Origin: Demequina sp. NBRC 110052
GTDB lineage: Bacteria > Actinomycetota > Actinomycetes > Actinomycetales > Demequinaceae
Length of the DNA stretch: 64,000 bases
NCBI RefSeq assembly: GCF_002090075.1
Contig: NZ_BBRI01000003.1
Coordinates: 672,103-736,102 of the forward strand
Direction of reading: 5' to 3'
Below, piece by piece: positions 1 through 8,665 of this stretch (position 1 is its first letter; every line of letters starts with the position of its first letter). The notes beneath the pieces are model-generated. The model was given only the letters and a program-made list of their open reading frames with translations, was not told the DNA's origin and searched no databases. Made by a program: the position numbers and the translations under genes.

Positions 1-54
1 GTAGCGCACGCCGGGAAGGAACCTGCACAGGGCGGTGCCGTCGACGTAGATCAC
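1..54 (-). CDS. PIN-domain (VapC-like) protein, N-terminal fragment
   Basis: Only the first 18 codons are inside the window; the rest lies beyond base 1. A GTG start at base 54 gives MIYVDGTALCRFLPGVRY, which has the hydrophobic-strand-plus-Asp opening (IYVDGTAL) typical of PIN-domain ribonucleases such as VapC toxins, where this first Asp binds metal. A TACCCT hexamer ends 7 bases before the GTG, and a G-run (CTGGGGG) sits at ribosome-binding distance, so either leaderless or led translation is possible. No antitoxin gene is visible upstream in the 180 bases before cvnD. The family call rests on a very short stretch and is an inference. Confidence 0.45.
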   Translation of the reverse strand, partial: MIYVDGTALCRFLPGVRY

Positions 55-155
55 GTCCCCCAGGGTATCGCCGCGCGGCCCCGGTCTCCGTTGCCCGCGC
101 CCGACGCGCCAGGCGCCCGTGAGCGCGCACTCGCCCCAGCGTCGGGCCCGTGACG

Positions 156-200
156 CACGCACGCGCCGCCACCTCCCTGCCGAGGCGCGGCGCGTGCGTG
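156..200 (-). terminator. Strong hairpin after cvnD
   Basis: A perfect 14-bp inverted repeat (156-169 with 187-200) encloses a 17-base loop, about 35 bases past the cvnD stop codon. There is no T-tract, as is common in high-GC actinobacteria. It is the likely end of the cvnABCD transcript. Confidence 0.5.
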
Positions 201-233
201 TGCGCGCAGTGCGCGCGGTCCCCCTCCGGAGGC

Positions 234-836
234 TCAGGCCCCCTTGAGACGCTTCATGGCGAGCTGGACGACAGCGATGAGGGCCTGCTTCGTGGCGGCC
301 TTCTCACGCGCGTCCGTGTACATCATGGGCACCTCGGCGGAGACGCCGAGTGCCTCGCGAACGTCCTCGAGCTGGTGGCGGGCGACGCCGTCGAAGCAGT
401 TGACGCATACGACGAACGGAATGCCCTTGCCCTCGAAGTAGTCGACCGCCGGGAAGCACTGGTCGAGTCGCTCGGTGTCGACAAGCACGACCGCGCCGAT
501 CGCGCCGCGCACCAGGTCGTCCCACATGAAGAGGAAGCGATCCTGGCCGGGGGTGCCGAACAGGTACAGCCACAGCGAGCCCGGCAGCGCGATGCGGCCG
601 AAGTCCATCGCGACCGTGGTGGTGGTCTTGCGGTCGGTGACGCCGCCGGCATCGTCGATGCCGATCGACTTCTCCGTCATCGCCGCCTCAGTGTTGAGGG
701 GGTCGATGTCCGAGATCGAGCCGATGAACGTGGTCTTGCCGACGGCGAAGCCGCCTGCGATCACGATCTTGACGACGGTGGGCGCCACGTGCGCGGGCGC
801 AGCTGCCGCGGGCGCGTTAGAGGGCTGCGATGCCAT
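234..836 (-). CDS. cvnD: Conservon GTP-binding protein CvnD
   Basis: Small Ras/MglA-like GTPase that works with the conservon kinase and roadblock protein at the membrane. The 200-residue product has a P-loop near residue 30 (GGFAVGKT), a switch region with DRKTTTT, and the G3-like stretch LFGTPGQDRF near residue 95, all usual for CvnD. The ATG at 836 is preferred over the GTG at 845, because GGAG lies about 10 bases before the ATG but only 2 before the GTG. It overlaps the end of cvnC by 20 bases, so translation is probably coupled. It is the last gene of the operon and is followed by a strong hairpin. Confidence 0.9.
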   Translation of the reverse strand: MASQPSNAPAAAAPAHVAPTVVKIVIAGGFAVGKTTFIGSISDIDPLNTEAAMTEKSIGIDDAGGVTDRKTTTTVAMDFGRIALPGSLWLYLFGTPGQDRFLFMWDDLVRGAIGAVVLVDTERLDQCFPAVDYFEGKGIPFVVCVNCFDGVARHQLEDVREALGVSAEVPMMYTDAREKAATKQALIAVVQLAMKRLKGA

Positions 837-1212
837 CGAGGACACTCTCCAAGAGACTCAGGGACAGGCCGCCGTGCTCGTCATGCGTGCTCGCGTCGTC
901 GGCCGTGCCACCAGTGTGAATTTTCAGGTGGTTTTCTTCTGCAAGGTCCGTCACGAGCACCCTGACCACACCCAGCGGAAGCCGGGTGTGGGCAGAGAGC
1001 TCCGCCACGGACTGATACTGACCCGCAGCGAGCTGCAGGATCGTTCTCTTCTCCGGGGTGATGCCCCGCAGAGCCTGAGGGTCGGCGAGCGACTCGACGA
1101 GGGCCTCCATGGGGAGGTCCTTGCCTGCTGCCTTCACGCGGCCGCCCGTGACTGCATACGGCCGGACCGCGTAGGTGTCCTCGCCGTCGTGCTCAGCTGG
1201 CTGGTCCGTCAT
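817..1212 (-). CDS. cvnC: DUF742 protein, conservon component CvnC
   Basis: A 131-residue protein of the DUF742 family, always found between the roadblock and GTPase genes of actinobacterial conservons. The sequence shows the family pattern: a YAVRPYAVTGGR opening, then a winged-helix-like part with VAELSAHTRLPLGVVRVLVTDLAEE (about residues 70-95). This resembles an HTH, although DNA binding is not established for the family. It starts 10 bases after cvnB with AGGGCGAG before the ATG and overlaps cvnD. The role is known only by association with the complex. Confidence 0.9.
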   Translation of the reverse strand: MTDQPAEHDGEDTYAVRPYAVTGGRVKAAGKDLPMEALVESLADPQALRGITPEKRTILQLAAGQYQSVAELSAHTRLPLGVVRVLVTDLAEENHLKIHTGGTADDASTHDEHGGLSLSLLESVLDGIAAL

Positions 1213-1221
1213 GATCTCGCC

Positions 1222-1662
1222 CTACGCGCGCAGCTGACCGTCGGTCGGCAGGTTCTGGCGCATCTCGGTGATCAGCTGCGGCGTGAGAGCGTTCTCGGTG
1301 CGCGAGACGAGCAGCGTCATCTCGTAGCCGACGAGGCCCACGTCGCACGTCGAGTCTGCGGCGACGGCGAGCACCGAGCCGTTGGACACCGACATCAGGA
1401 ACAGGAACAGCTCGTCCATCTCGATGATGGACTGGCGCACCTCGCCAGCGTTGAGCTGTCGCGCGGCTCCGCGCGTCAGCGACGCCATGCCGGACACGAC
1501 TGCGGCGAGCGTGTCTCCGCCCGTGCGGTCGAGGTTCTTGGACATGGCCATCAGCAGGCCATCCGCGCTCACCACGAGCGTGTGACGGGTGCCGGGCACG
1601 GTCTGGACGAAGTTGTCCAGCAGCCAACCGAAGTTGGTGGCCTCGGGACTCAGTTCGCTCAC
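1222..1662 (-). CDS. cvnB: Roadblock/LC7-domain protein CvnB
   Basis: A 146-residue roadblock/longin-fold protein, expected to act as scaffold or GTPase activator for CvnD in the conservon complex. The stretch WLLDNFVQTVPGTRHTLVVSADGLLMA (in two parts, residues 14-40) and the following VSGMASLTRGAARQL helix are characteristic of the family. It starts with GTG at 1662 behind a near-consensus AAGGAGGAG. The gap to cvnA is 67 bases, so the four genes are probably one transcript. Confidence 0.92.
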   Translation of the reverse strand: MSELSPEATNFGWLLDNFVQTVPGTRHTLVVSADGLLMAMSKNLDRTGGDTLAAVVSGMASLTRGAARQLNAGEVRQSIIEMDELFLFLMSVSNGSVLAVAADSTCDVGLVGYEMTLLVSRTENALTPQLITEMRQNLPTDGQLRA

Positions 1663-1729
1663 TGCTCCTCCTTGGGGGTGTTGCAGCTCCTGTGGTGGAG
1701 CTCGATCATCGTTGTGGGGTGGGACATCT

Positions 1730-4700
1730 CTACTCGCTCACCGCCGGATCCGACTGCTGCTCGAACGCGGCGACGTCGGAACGGGCACGCTGGGTTCCTG
1801 AGTAGAAGTTCGAGAAGCGGCTGCGCACTGCCTCCGCATCGCGGGGCGCCGCGGGGATCGAGACCTCGGTTTCGAGCGGCTGTGGCGCGGGCCGCTCGGC
1901 CTCAGGCGCTTTCTGACGCTTGGCGAGCCCCGCGCGGGTCTTCTCGACCTTGGGACGCTCGGCGGTCAGCGAGCTGAACTCGGAGAACACGTCGCTCATG
2001 TCCGGCGCGCCCGAGTCCTCCTCGACCGGCTCCGGGTCGATCTGCACGACCGGGCGGTACGAGCGTGCGGACTCCGGCTCGGCGGCCTGGAGCGCGCTTG
2101 CGCCCGCGGCCTCCCAGCCGACAGGGTTCGCGAGCTGGTCGGGGGTGAAGGTCGACCGGTCGGGCGCGAAGCTCGTCGGAGCGGGCTGCGCGGCCGCCTG
2201 CGCTGACTGCACTGAGGCCACGTCGGCAGCCCAGTTGTCGTCCTGCGACGCCTCGGGCATGAACCCGCCGCCCGGACCGGGTGCGATGGGCACAGGGCCA
2301 GACGTCGGAGGCTGTGCCTGCTGCGTGGGCTGCAGGGGCTGCGCGGGAGCGGCCGGCTCGGGCACGGAGAAGGAGGTCTGCTGAGCACGCGCTGCGGCAC
2401 CTGCGGCACCTGCAGCGGCACCCGCGGCGGCTGCGTCGCCCTTGCGTCCGAAGAGGCGGTTGAAGAACCCGCCGCGTGCGTCCTCGTCCTCACTCACTGC
2501 CGAGCTGATGAGGTCGTCCAGGCTCGGGGCGGGCTCGGGCGGCTGCGGGGCCGACGGGGCGGTCGCGGCCTGCGGCTGCTCGTGCTGAGACTGCTCCGCC
2601 TGCGGCGCAGGCTGATCCCACTGCTGGTAGGCCTGCGGCTGCTCGTGCTGAGACTGCTCCGCCTGCGGCGCAGGCTGACCCCACTGCTGGTAGGCCTCGG
2701 GCTGGTCCTGCTGGGGCGCCTGAGGTGCGTGCTGGCCCCACTGCTGGAACAGCTGGGGCGCCTGCGGCTGCTGAGGCTGCGGCGGAGCCTGCTCGCCCGA
2801 CGCGTGCTGCTGCTCGCCGTAGGCACCCGCCGGGTAGTCCTCGAGCGACACGCTCTGGACTCCCGCCTGCGAGTCGTCCTCGAAGGCGGGCATCGCGAAG
2901 CCTTCTGGCTGCTCAGTCGCACCGGCCGGTGCCTCGTGCGCGGGCGCGGGCGCGGGCTCGTCATCCTCGAAGGTGGGGATCTCGAATGCCATCGCGGCGG
3001 CGTCCCCGGCGGCGGCTCCTGCGGCGGGCGCCGCGAAGTCGTCGTGACCAAAGCCGTGCTGAATGAGCGGGGACTGCCCGGTGGAAGGCGCGGGCTCCGA
3101 CGCCTGCGCGGGCGCATCCTGCGGCTCCTCCTCGAGCGCCGGAGCGGAGGGCGGTGTCGCACTCTCGTCGGGCTCGAGCGTGGGCAGCGGGGCGGGCTCC
3201 GCCTCAGGCTGCTGCGTGGCGGAGCCGAAGGCCGCAGCCGCGCCGAAGGCGGCCGCCGCGTCGGACGGGCGCCTGCGAGACGGAAGCGCGCTCGGTGCCG
3301 CCTCCTCCGCGGGCGCGGCGGCAGGCTCCTCGCCTGCGCGGCGAGGACGGAAGCCGCGGAACATCGCAGCGCGCTGCTCGGCGCTCTGGGGCGCGACCTC
3401 GCTCGCCGAGACGGCGGGCGTGAAGCCTCCCGCGGCGGACTCGCCCTCGAGGGCCGAGAGCTGCTCGGCAGTCGCCTGCGCGGGCAGCGGGATCACAGGG
3501 GTGCGCTCGGCGGGGGCCTGCGGGCCATCCTCCGCGCGGCGGCGACGCGTGGGAAGCCCGGCGGGCGTCGCACCGTCGACCAGCGCGGTCGAGTCGGTGG
3601 CGGCACCCTCAGGGGCGGATGCGGCGTCCGCGGCGATGAGGGACTCCACGTCGCGAGCAGGCATCTGAGGCACGGGGATCGAGTCGTCCGCGGCGTCTCC
3701 CGCACGACCGGACAGGCTTGTGCCCTCCTCGATCTTGGACGGCGTGTAGGCCTCGAGCGAGGCCGCTGCGGTTCCGGCTGCCGCAGCGGCTGCCGCGGTG
3801 GGACGTGCCTGGCCCGCGGCTTCCGCGGGTCCGGTCAGCGGATTGTCGATGATCTCGTCGGCGACCGTCTGCGACGCACGCTGGCTCTGCGCCGCGGGTG
3901 CCTGGTGGTCGCGCTCGTCGAACAGCGCGGGCGGCAGCGTGACGACAGCCGTGGTTCCCTCGCCCTCGTGGGAGGTGATCTCGACGCGCGCACCGATGCG
4001 GCGCGCAATACGACCGACCACGAAGAGGCCGAGGCGCTGGGCCCCGAGGATCTCCGACGCCTGGTTGGAGGCGACGCGGGAGTTCGCCTCGTGGAGCTCC
4101 TCCGGGTTCATGCCGATGCCGGTGTCCACGACCTCGACGATGTACGCGCCGTCGCGCTCGCCGGTGCGCACGATCACGGGCGAGCCGGGGTCGGAGAACA
4201 CGGTCGCGTTCTCGAGCAGCTCGGCGAAGAGGTGCGCAGCGGTCAGCGAGGAGTGTCCGACCATCGAGGGGTCGGCGTCGAGCTCAAGCTGGACGCGCTC
4301 GTACAGCTCGATCTCGGACGACGCGGTGCGGACCACGTCGGACAGCGGCATGGGGCGGCGCAGACGGCGACCGGTGTCGATGCCTGCGAGCACCAGGAGC
4401 GACTCCGAGTTGCGTCGCATTCGGGTTGCGAGGTGGTCCAGCGCGAAGAGCTTGGTGAGCGTGTCCGGGTTGTCCTCGGTGCGCTCCATCTCGTCGATCG
4501 ACGCGAGCTGGCGGTTGAGGAGCACCTGGTCGCGGCGCGCGACGTTGACGAACATCTCGGAGATCGAGCCACGCAGCGCGGCCTGCTCGGCCGCGATGGA
4601 CAGCGTCGCCGCGTTGACGCCGTTGAACGCCTCCGCCAGGCGGCCGACCTCATCGCTGGACTCCACGGGGATCTGGACCTCAGAGAGGTCCACGGACTCG

Positions 4701-6202
4701 CCCGGCATCGCGACTCGCTCCACGAGTCGCGGAAGCTCCTGGCGGACGGCGGTCGCCGTCGTCGTCAGGCGTCGCAGCGGCACGGTGATCTGGCGGGCGA
4801 TGGTCGACGCGACGATGAACGCGATCGCGATAGCCGCGACCACGAGCAGCGTGACGAGGATCGTCTGCGTGACGAGCGCCTGCACGTTCTGGTCGGTGAT
4901 CGCGACGACCTCGTCCCACGCCTGATCGATGATCGGCGTGAACTGGATGACCTCATTGTCCACAAGGCCGGGCCAGTCAGCCGACTGGGCGGCGACGAGC
5001 GACGAGTCGAGTCCGTTCAGCAACGAGGTGCGGACGGCGGTGTAGGTCGAGTTCGCGCCCGACGCAACGGACCGGAACTCCGGCACGGTGCCGAGCGACG
5101 GCACCGACTGCGTGGTCGCCTGGGCCTCGTCGAGCAGCAGGTCCGAACGGACGGCCTGCTCTCGCACGAAGGCGGGGTCCTGGGGGCCGAACTCACCTGC
5201 GCGGATCAGTCGCTGGTCGACGATCTTCTCGAACTCGAGGCTCTCGGTGAGCGACGTGAGACGGGCGGTCGCGGCAAGGCGCGACGTCAGATCCGAGTCG
5301 GTGGCAGTCGAGGTGGCGGCCTGGATCGACTGGTTCGAGAGGTCGATGATCTGCGTGTAGTAGTTGCGCGTGGTCGACGAGTTCGCGGTGCCCGCGAGCG
5401 TGTTGGCGCGCACGGCGGGAAGGTCCTCGAGCAGGACGGCTCCTGCGTCGATGCGCTCTCGCACCGGGGTGTTCTCGCCCGAGGATCCGATCTGCTGCGA
5501 GGCGGTCGTGAGGGCGTCGATGGAGACGAGGGTCTCGTCGTACACGGCGAGCAGCTCGGTGCGGATCTCCACGGGCTCGGTGAGGAGCTGGAGGAGCACG
5601 AGGCCCTCGGCGTTGAGACGGTTCGCGAGGCCTCCGAGGTACACGGCGGAGCCGGTCGATGCCGCCGCGCCCGACTCCTGCAGGCGCTCGACGGCGCTCG
5701 CGATGGTCGCGTAGTCGATTCGAGCCTGGGTGGCCTGCTGCTGCTCGGGGAACACGAGGCCGGTCTCGTCGGCCGTGATGCGGTCGACGCGCAGCTCGCC
5801 CAGGACGTTGCCGTTGGCGTCGGGCGTCATCAGAGCGCTGAGCTGCGACGAGAGCCGCGCAGCGTCCTCCGCGAGCGCGGGGTTCTCGGGGTCCTGCACC
5901 GTGGACAGGTAGTCCTGCAGGGTCGTGTAGGCCGTATTGGTGTCGGCCTGCGCGTCGGTGTAGGCCTCGCGACCCAGCTGTACGGAGTCGAGGAAGTTGA
6001 CGGCGAGGTAGCGCTCGTCGGTGACGTCTGACTGGAAGTCGCGCGCCTCGGTGAGCGCGGCGACGACGGACTGGGTGTTGTTGGCGGCGGAGAGCTGGCC
6101 GACGGCCTGCGCAACGATGACGGCACCGGTCACCACGAGGATGAACAGCGGCACCGCGATGGTGAGCAGCATCTTGCCGCGGATACCCATTCTCTGGAGC
6201 AT
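1730..6202 (-). CDS. cvnA: Conservon sensor histidine kinase CvnA with very long disordered tail
   Basis: A membrane sensor kinase of about 1,490 residues. After a short N-terminus there is a membrane helix (about 12-36), a large extracellular helical sensor region resembling nitrate/nitrite-sensing domains (about 40-440), a second helix (about 443-467), a HAMP segment, and a C-terminal ATPase domain with HLFAELLENATVFSD (N-box) and VVDTGIGMNPEEL (G1). More than 600 residues of Ala/Pro/Gln/Glu-rich low-complexity sequence follow, including tandem repeats rich in QPAPQ and QQW. CvnA proteins usually have a shorter tail. The ATG at 6202 is chosen because GGAGAG lies just upstream; an upstream in-frame extension lacks family sequence. 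It heads the cvnABCD operon. Confidence 0.9.
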   Translation of the reverse strand: MLQRMGIRGKMLLTIAVPLFILVVTGAVIVAQAVGQLSAANNTQSVVAALTEARDFQSDVTDERYLAVNFLDSVQLGREAYTDAQADTNTAYTTLQDYLSTVQDPENPALAEDAARLSSQLSALMTPDANGNVLGELRVDRITADETGLVFPEQQQATQARIDYATIASAVERLQESGAAASTGSAVYLGGLANRLNAEGLVLLQLLTEPVEIRTELLAVYDETLVSIDALTTASQQIGSSGENTPVRERIDAGAVLLEDLPAVRANTLAGTANSSTTRNYYTQIIDLSNQSIQAATSTATDSDLTSRLAATARLTSLTESLEFEKIVDQRLIRAGEFGPQDPAFVREQAVRSDLLLDEAQATTQSVPSLGTVPEFRSVASGANSTYTAVRTSLLNGLDSSLVAAQSADWPGLVDNEVIQFTPIIDQAWDEVVAITDQNVQALVTQTILVTLLVVAAIAIAFIVASTIARQITVPLRRLTTTATAVRQELPRLVERVAMPGESVDLSEVQIPVESSDEVGRLAEAFNGVNAATLSIAAEQAALRGSISEMFVNVARRDQVLLNRQLASIDEMERTEDNPDTLTKLFALDHLATRMRRNSESLLVLAGIDTGRRLRRPMPLSDVVRTASSEIELYERVQLELDADPSMVGHSSLTAAHLFAELLENATVFSDPGSPVIVRTGERDGAYIVEVVDTGIGMNPEELHEANSRVASNQASEILGAQRLGLFVVGRIARRIGARVEITSHEGEGTTAVVTLPPALFDERDHQAPAAQSQRASQTVADEIIDNPLTGPAEAAGQARPTAAAAAAAGTAAASLEAYTPSKIEEGTSLSGRAGDAADDSIPVPQMPARDVESLIAADAASAPEGAATDSTALVDGATPAGLPTRRRRAEDGPQAPAERTPVIPLPAQATAEQLSALEGESAAGGFTPAVSASEVAPQSAEQRAAMFRGFRPRRAGEEPAAAPAEEAAPSALPSRRRPSDAAAAFGAAAAFGSATQQPEAEPAPLPTLEPDESATPPSAPALEEEPQDAPAQASEPAPSTGQSPLIQHGFGHDDFAAPAAGAAAGDAAAMAFEIPTFEDDEPAPAPAHEAPAGATEQPEGFAMPAFEDDSQAGVQSVSLEDYPAGAYGEQQHASGEQAPPQPQQPQAPQLFQQWGQHAPQAPQQDQPEAYQQWGQPAPQAEQSQHEQPQAYQQWDQPAPQAEQSQHEQPQAATAPSAPQPPEPAPSLDDLISSAVSEDEDARGGFFNRLFGRKGDAAAAGAAAGAAGAAARAQQTSFSVPEPAAPAQPLQPTQQAQPPTSGPVPIAPGPGGGFMPEASQDDNWAADVASVQSAQAAAQPAPTSFAPDRSTFTPDQLANPVGWEAAGASALQAAEPESARSYRPVVQIDPEPVEEDSGAPDMSDVFSEFSSLTAERPKVEKTRAGLAKRQKAPEAERPAPQPLETEVSIPAAPRDAEAVRSRFSNFYSGTQRARSDVAAFEQQSDPAVSE
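2571..2696 (-). repeat. Two-copy 63-bp tandem repeat inside cvnA
   Basis: Bases 2571-2633 and 2634-2696 are nearly identical (one clear mismatch in the TGAT/TGAC stretch). They encode 21-residue Gln/Pro-rich units in the cytoplasmic tail of CvnA, with more diverged copies on both sides. Being an exact multiple of three, copy-number change would preserve the frame. Confidence 0.85.
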
Positions 6203-6338
6203 CGAACCCTCTCCTCTGGCCGCCGGATCGTCACCCGACGGCGTCCGCCCCGCACCGGGTGTGCGACGGCTCTCACGTCTTATCGGCCCGGGTGCCGAAA
6301 ACATGAGCGCCAGCGGTCGAACGCCACATGAGACGTAA

Positions 6339-6378
6339 TAGCGTGACCACTATGACGGCAGGAACGGGACAAGTGTGA
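6339..6378 (+). promoter_or_regulatory. Putative leaderless 8-codon upstream ORF
   Basis: A TAGCGT hexamer at 6339-6344 lies 7 bases before an ATG at 6352, which opens an 8-codon frame (MTAGTGQV) ending in TGA at 6376-6378. That stop overlaps the ATG of the oxidoreductase gene (TGATG). This suggests the downstream gene is translated by coupling from a leaderless mini-ORF. The geometry is seen directly; function is inferred. Confidence 0.5.
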
Positions 6379-7358
6379 TGAATGTCACCCATATGTCCGA
6401 CTTCGGCGGGCCCGAGATGTTGGTGCCCGGACACGCTCCCGACCCTACTGCCGGGCCTGGCGAGGTGGTGCTTGCTGTGGAGAGCGCGGGAGTGAACCCC
6501 GCGGACGCGCTCCAGCGCCGGGGTCTCTATCCGCCCCCGCCCGACGCTCCGGGCTGGCCGGGCCTCGAGGTCGCCGGCGTCGTGACTCAGGTGAGCGAAG
6601 GCGTCGGACGATGGGCCGCGGGCGACAGAGTGTGCGCCCTGCTCCCCGGAGGGGGCTACGCCGAGCAGGTCGCGGTCGATGCGTCGCTGGTGCTGCCGAT
6701 CCCCGCAGGCTTGCAGGTGGTCGAGGCGGCCGCGCTGGTCGAGGCCGCATGCACGGTGTGGTCGAACCTCGACGCTGCGGGCGCCACGGCCGGTGACACC
6801 GTGCTCGTCCACGGCGGCCTCGGCGGCGTCGGATCGATCGCGGTGCAGTACGCCGCGGCGCGGGGCATGCGCGTGCTCGCGACGGCGCGGGGACCGGAGA
6901 GGGTCGCGCGCTGCCTCGACCTGGGGGCCGAGGCCGCATTCGACCACATCGCCGACGACTGGGTCGCGGGCGTGCGCGAGCGCGGCGGCGCCGACGTGAT
7001 CCTCGACGTGGTGGGTGCGGCCTACCTCCAGCGCAATCTCGAGGCCCTTGCCACCGGCGGGCGACTCGTCGTCATCGGCCTGCAGAAGGGGGCGCGGGCC
7101 GAGCTCGACCTGGGCCTGCTGCTCGCCCGGCGCGCGAGCATCATCGGGACGACGCTGCGAGCGAGGCCGCTCGCGGAGCGCGCCGCGGTAGTGGCAGGTG
7201 TCGAGCGCGACGTGTGGCCGCTCGTGCCAGAGCGTGTGCGCCCGCTCGTCGCAGGCACGTTCCCACTCGCCGACGCTGCGGCAGCGCATCGGGCGCTGGA
7301 GGCGGGAGGCCTCGAGGGCTCGCTCGTGCTCACCGTCGGCGCCGACGGGCACCGGTGA
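6378..7358 (+). CDS. Zinc-free quinone oxidoreductase (MDR superfamily)
   Basis: NADPH-dependent quinone reductase of the medium-chain dehydrogenase/reductase superfamily, cytosolic. The protein (326 residues) shows the family order: an N-terminal GroES-like domain with ESAGVNPADALQRRG, then a Rossmann domain with VHGGLGGVGSIAVQYA (about 142-157), which is the NADP-binding glycine motif. No zinc-ligand cysteines or GHE motif are present, so it belongs to the QOR/PIG3-like zinc-free group. ATG 6378 is preferred over the GTG three bases earlier because it overlaps the stop of a coupled mini-ORF. Its stop lies in an inverted repeat shared with the convergent next gene. The natural substrate is not evident. 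Confidence 0.85.
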   Translation: MNVTHMSDFGGPEMLVPGHAPDPTAGPGEVVLAVESAGVNPADALQRRGLYPPPPDAPGWPGLEVAGVVTQVSEGVGRWAAGDRVCALLPGGGYAEQVAVDASLVLPIPAGLQVVEAAALVEAACTVWSNLDAAGATAGDTVLVHGGLGGVGSIAVQYAAARGMRVLATARGPERVARCLDLGAEAAFDHIADDWVAGVRERGGADVILDVVGAAYLQRNLEALATGGRLVVIGLQKGARAELDLGLLLARRASIIGTTLRARPLAERAAVVAGVERDVWPLVPERVRPLVAGTFPLADAAAAHRALEAGGLEGSLVLTVGADGHR

Positions 7359-7380
7359 GTCGGCGCTCCGAACGGACTCA
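7356..7380. terminator. Shared hairpin between convergent genes
   Basis: TGAGTC (7356-7361) and GACTCA (7375-7380) are complementary arms containing the stop codons of the two converging genes. A 6-bp stem with a 13-base loop could act as a weak two-way terminator. Confidence 0.35.
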
Positions 7381-8622
7381 GCCGAGCGTGCCTGCAGCGA
7401 GCGACGGCGCGAGCGCGGGCGAGATCGGCAAGCGCGGGATGAGCGTCGCCTGGACGGCGTGATACAGATCGGGCTTGCCGGGCCACACGGTCGCCGAGGG
7501 TCCGTTGGTGGCGCTCAGTTCGTGGTGCCACGACCCGTGCGCGTCGTCGATGAGGTGCTCGCCCGTGTAGTCCCACCACTGCTGGTACTGGGTCGCATAC
7601 TCCGCCGCCTTGGTGCGGCGCCACAGCACTGCCGCGGCTCCGATCGCCTCAGCCGCTACCCAGTGCATGCGCTCGCGCACCACGGGAGCGCCCTCCCAGT
7701 CCACGGTATAGACGAAGCCGGGTTCACCGTCGACGCTCCAGCCGTCGGTCACGCCCTGCGCGTAGAGCGAGCGCGCGGCGGGCACCATCCACTCGGGTGC
7801 CGCGAGCCCGGCCTGCTGGAGCGACGACGCGAGCTGCACCGTCAGGCGCGCCCATTCGAAGCTATGCCCGATCGTCGCGCCGTAGGGGCGGAACGGGTGC
7901 GCGGGCTCGGCCTCGTTGAAGTCGAGCAGCGGATTCCAGTCCGCGTCGAAGTGCTCCGGCAGGCGCCAGCCGTGCGCGCGGGCGAGGGTGTCGAGGGCCC
8001 GGGTCGCGATGCGCAACGATCGGCCCAGCAGCTCGTGGTTGCCCGTCACGTCGGCCGCCGCAAGGTACGCCTCGAGCGTGTGCATGTTGGCGTTGATGCC
8101 GCGGTAGTCCTCCTCGTCCGCCCAGTCGCGCGAGAACGACTCGCGGCTCATGCCGTACGCCGCGTCCCAGAATCTCTCCGAGTGCACCGCGATGGCGTCC
8201 TCCAGGAGTGCTGCCGCGCCCGGGCGCCCCGCCGCGGTCGCCGACGCGGCGGCGAGGATCACGAACGCGTGGCCGTAGGCCTCCTTGGCATCATTCACGG
8301 GGCCGTCGGGGCCGACGGAGGCGAACCAGCCGCCGTGCTCCTCGTCCCGCAAGCGCCCCAGCAACGCGTCGATCCCATGGTCGGCGAGAGGGGCCGCGCC
8401 CGGGCGTCCGAGCAGCGCGCCGAGCGAGTAGACGTGCGTCATGCGGCACGTGATCCACAGCTCGACGATGCCCTCGACGCCGTCCGTCGCGTCGAGTGCG
8501 CCAGCAGCGTCGAGTCGCCCGAAGCCGCCGCGTGTATCGCGGCTCGCGCGCCCGAAGGCGAGCAGTCGGTCGGTCTCCGTCTCGAGCCAGCGATGGTGTG
8601 CAGGGGAGGCTAGCCACGTCAT
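7378..8622 (-). CDS. AGE-family sugar epimerase/isomerase
   Basis: N-acylglucosamine 2-epimerase superfamily protein of 414 residues, an (alpha/alpha)6-barrel that interconverts sugars such as N-acetylglucosamine/N-acetylmannosamine, mannose/fructose or cellobiose/glucosylmannose. Family signatures include GGFGRLDAAG near residue 33, ELWITCRMTHVYSL near 55 (with an Arg-Met-x-His) and late histidines in GHSFEWARL and MHWVAAEAIGAA. The length matches the mannose isomerase/AGE subgroup, but substrate cannot be fixed from sequence. The ATG at 8622 sits 7 bases after TAGGCT, suggesting leaderless translation; a GTG 18 bases upstream is less likely. Confidence 0.8.
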   Translation of the reverse strand: MTWLASPAHHRWLETETDRLLAFGRASRDTRGGFGRLDAAGALDATDGVEGIVELWITCRMTHVYSLGALLGRPGAAPLADHGIDALLGRLRDEEHGGWFASVGPDGPVNDAKEAYGHAFVILAAASATAAGRPGAAALLEDAIAVHSERFWDAAYGMSRESFSRDWADEEDYRGINANMHTLEAYLAAADVTGNHELLGRSLRIATRALDTLARAHGWRLPEHFDADWNPLLDFNEAEPAHPFRPYGATIGHSFEWARLTVQLASSLQQAGLAAPEWMVPAARSLYAQGVTDGWSVDGEPGFVYTVDWEGAPVVRERMHWVAAEAIGAAAVLWRRTKAAEYATQYQQWWDYTGEHLIDDAHGSWHHELSATNGPSATVWPGKPDLYHAVQATLIPRLPISPALAPSLAAGTLG

Positions 8623-8629
8623 GCCGGTC

Positions 8630-8635
8630 AGCCTA
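8630..8635 (-). promoter_or_regulatory. -10 element, leaderless start of AGE gene
   Basis: TAGGCT (minus strand) ends exactly 7 bases before the ATG at 8622, with no Shine-Dalgarno sequence between. Confidence 0.6.
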
Positions 8636-8665
8636 GCCACCCTGGCACGCGCCGCGCATCAGGCG

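Noticed and set aside
2582..6031. 1,149-codon open frame on the plus strand inside cvnA
   Set aside because: It is the Arg/Leu-rich antisense shadow of a high-GC gene; the minus-strand frame has clear kinase domains and a ribosome site.
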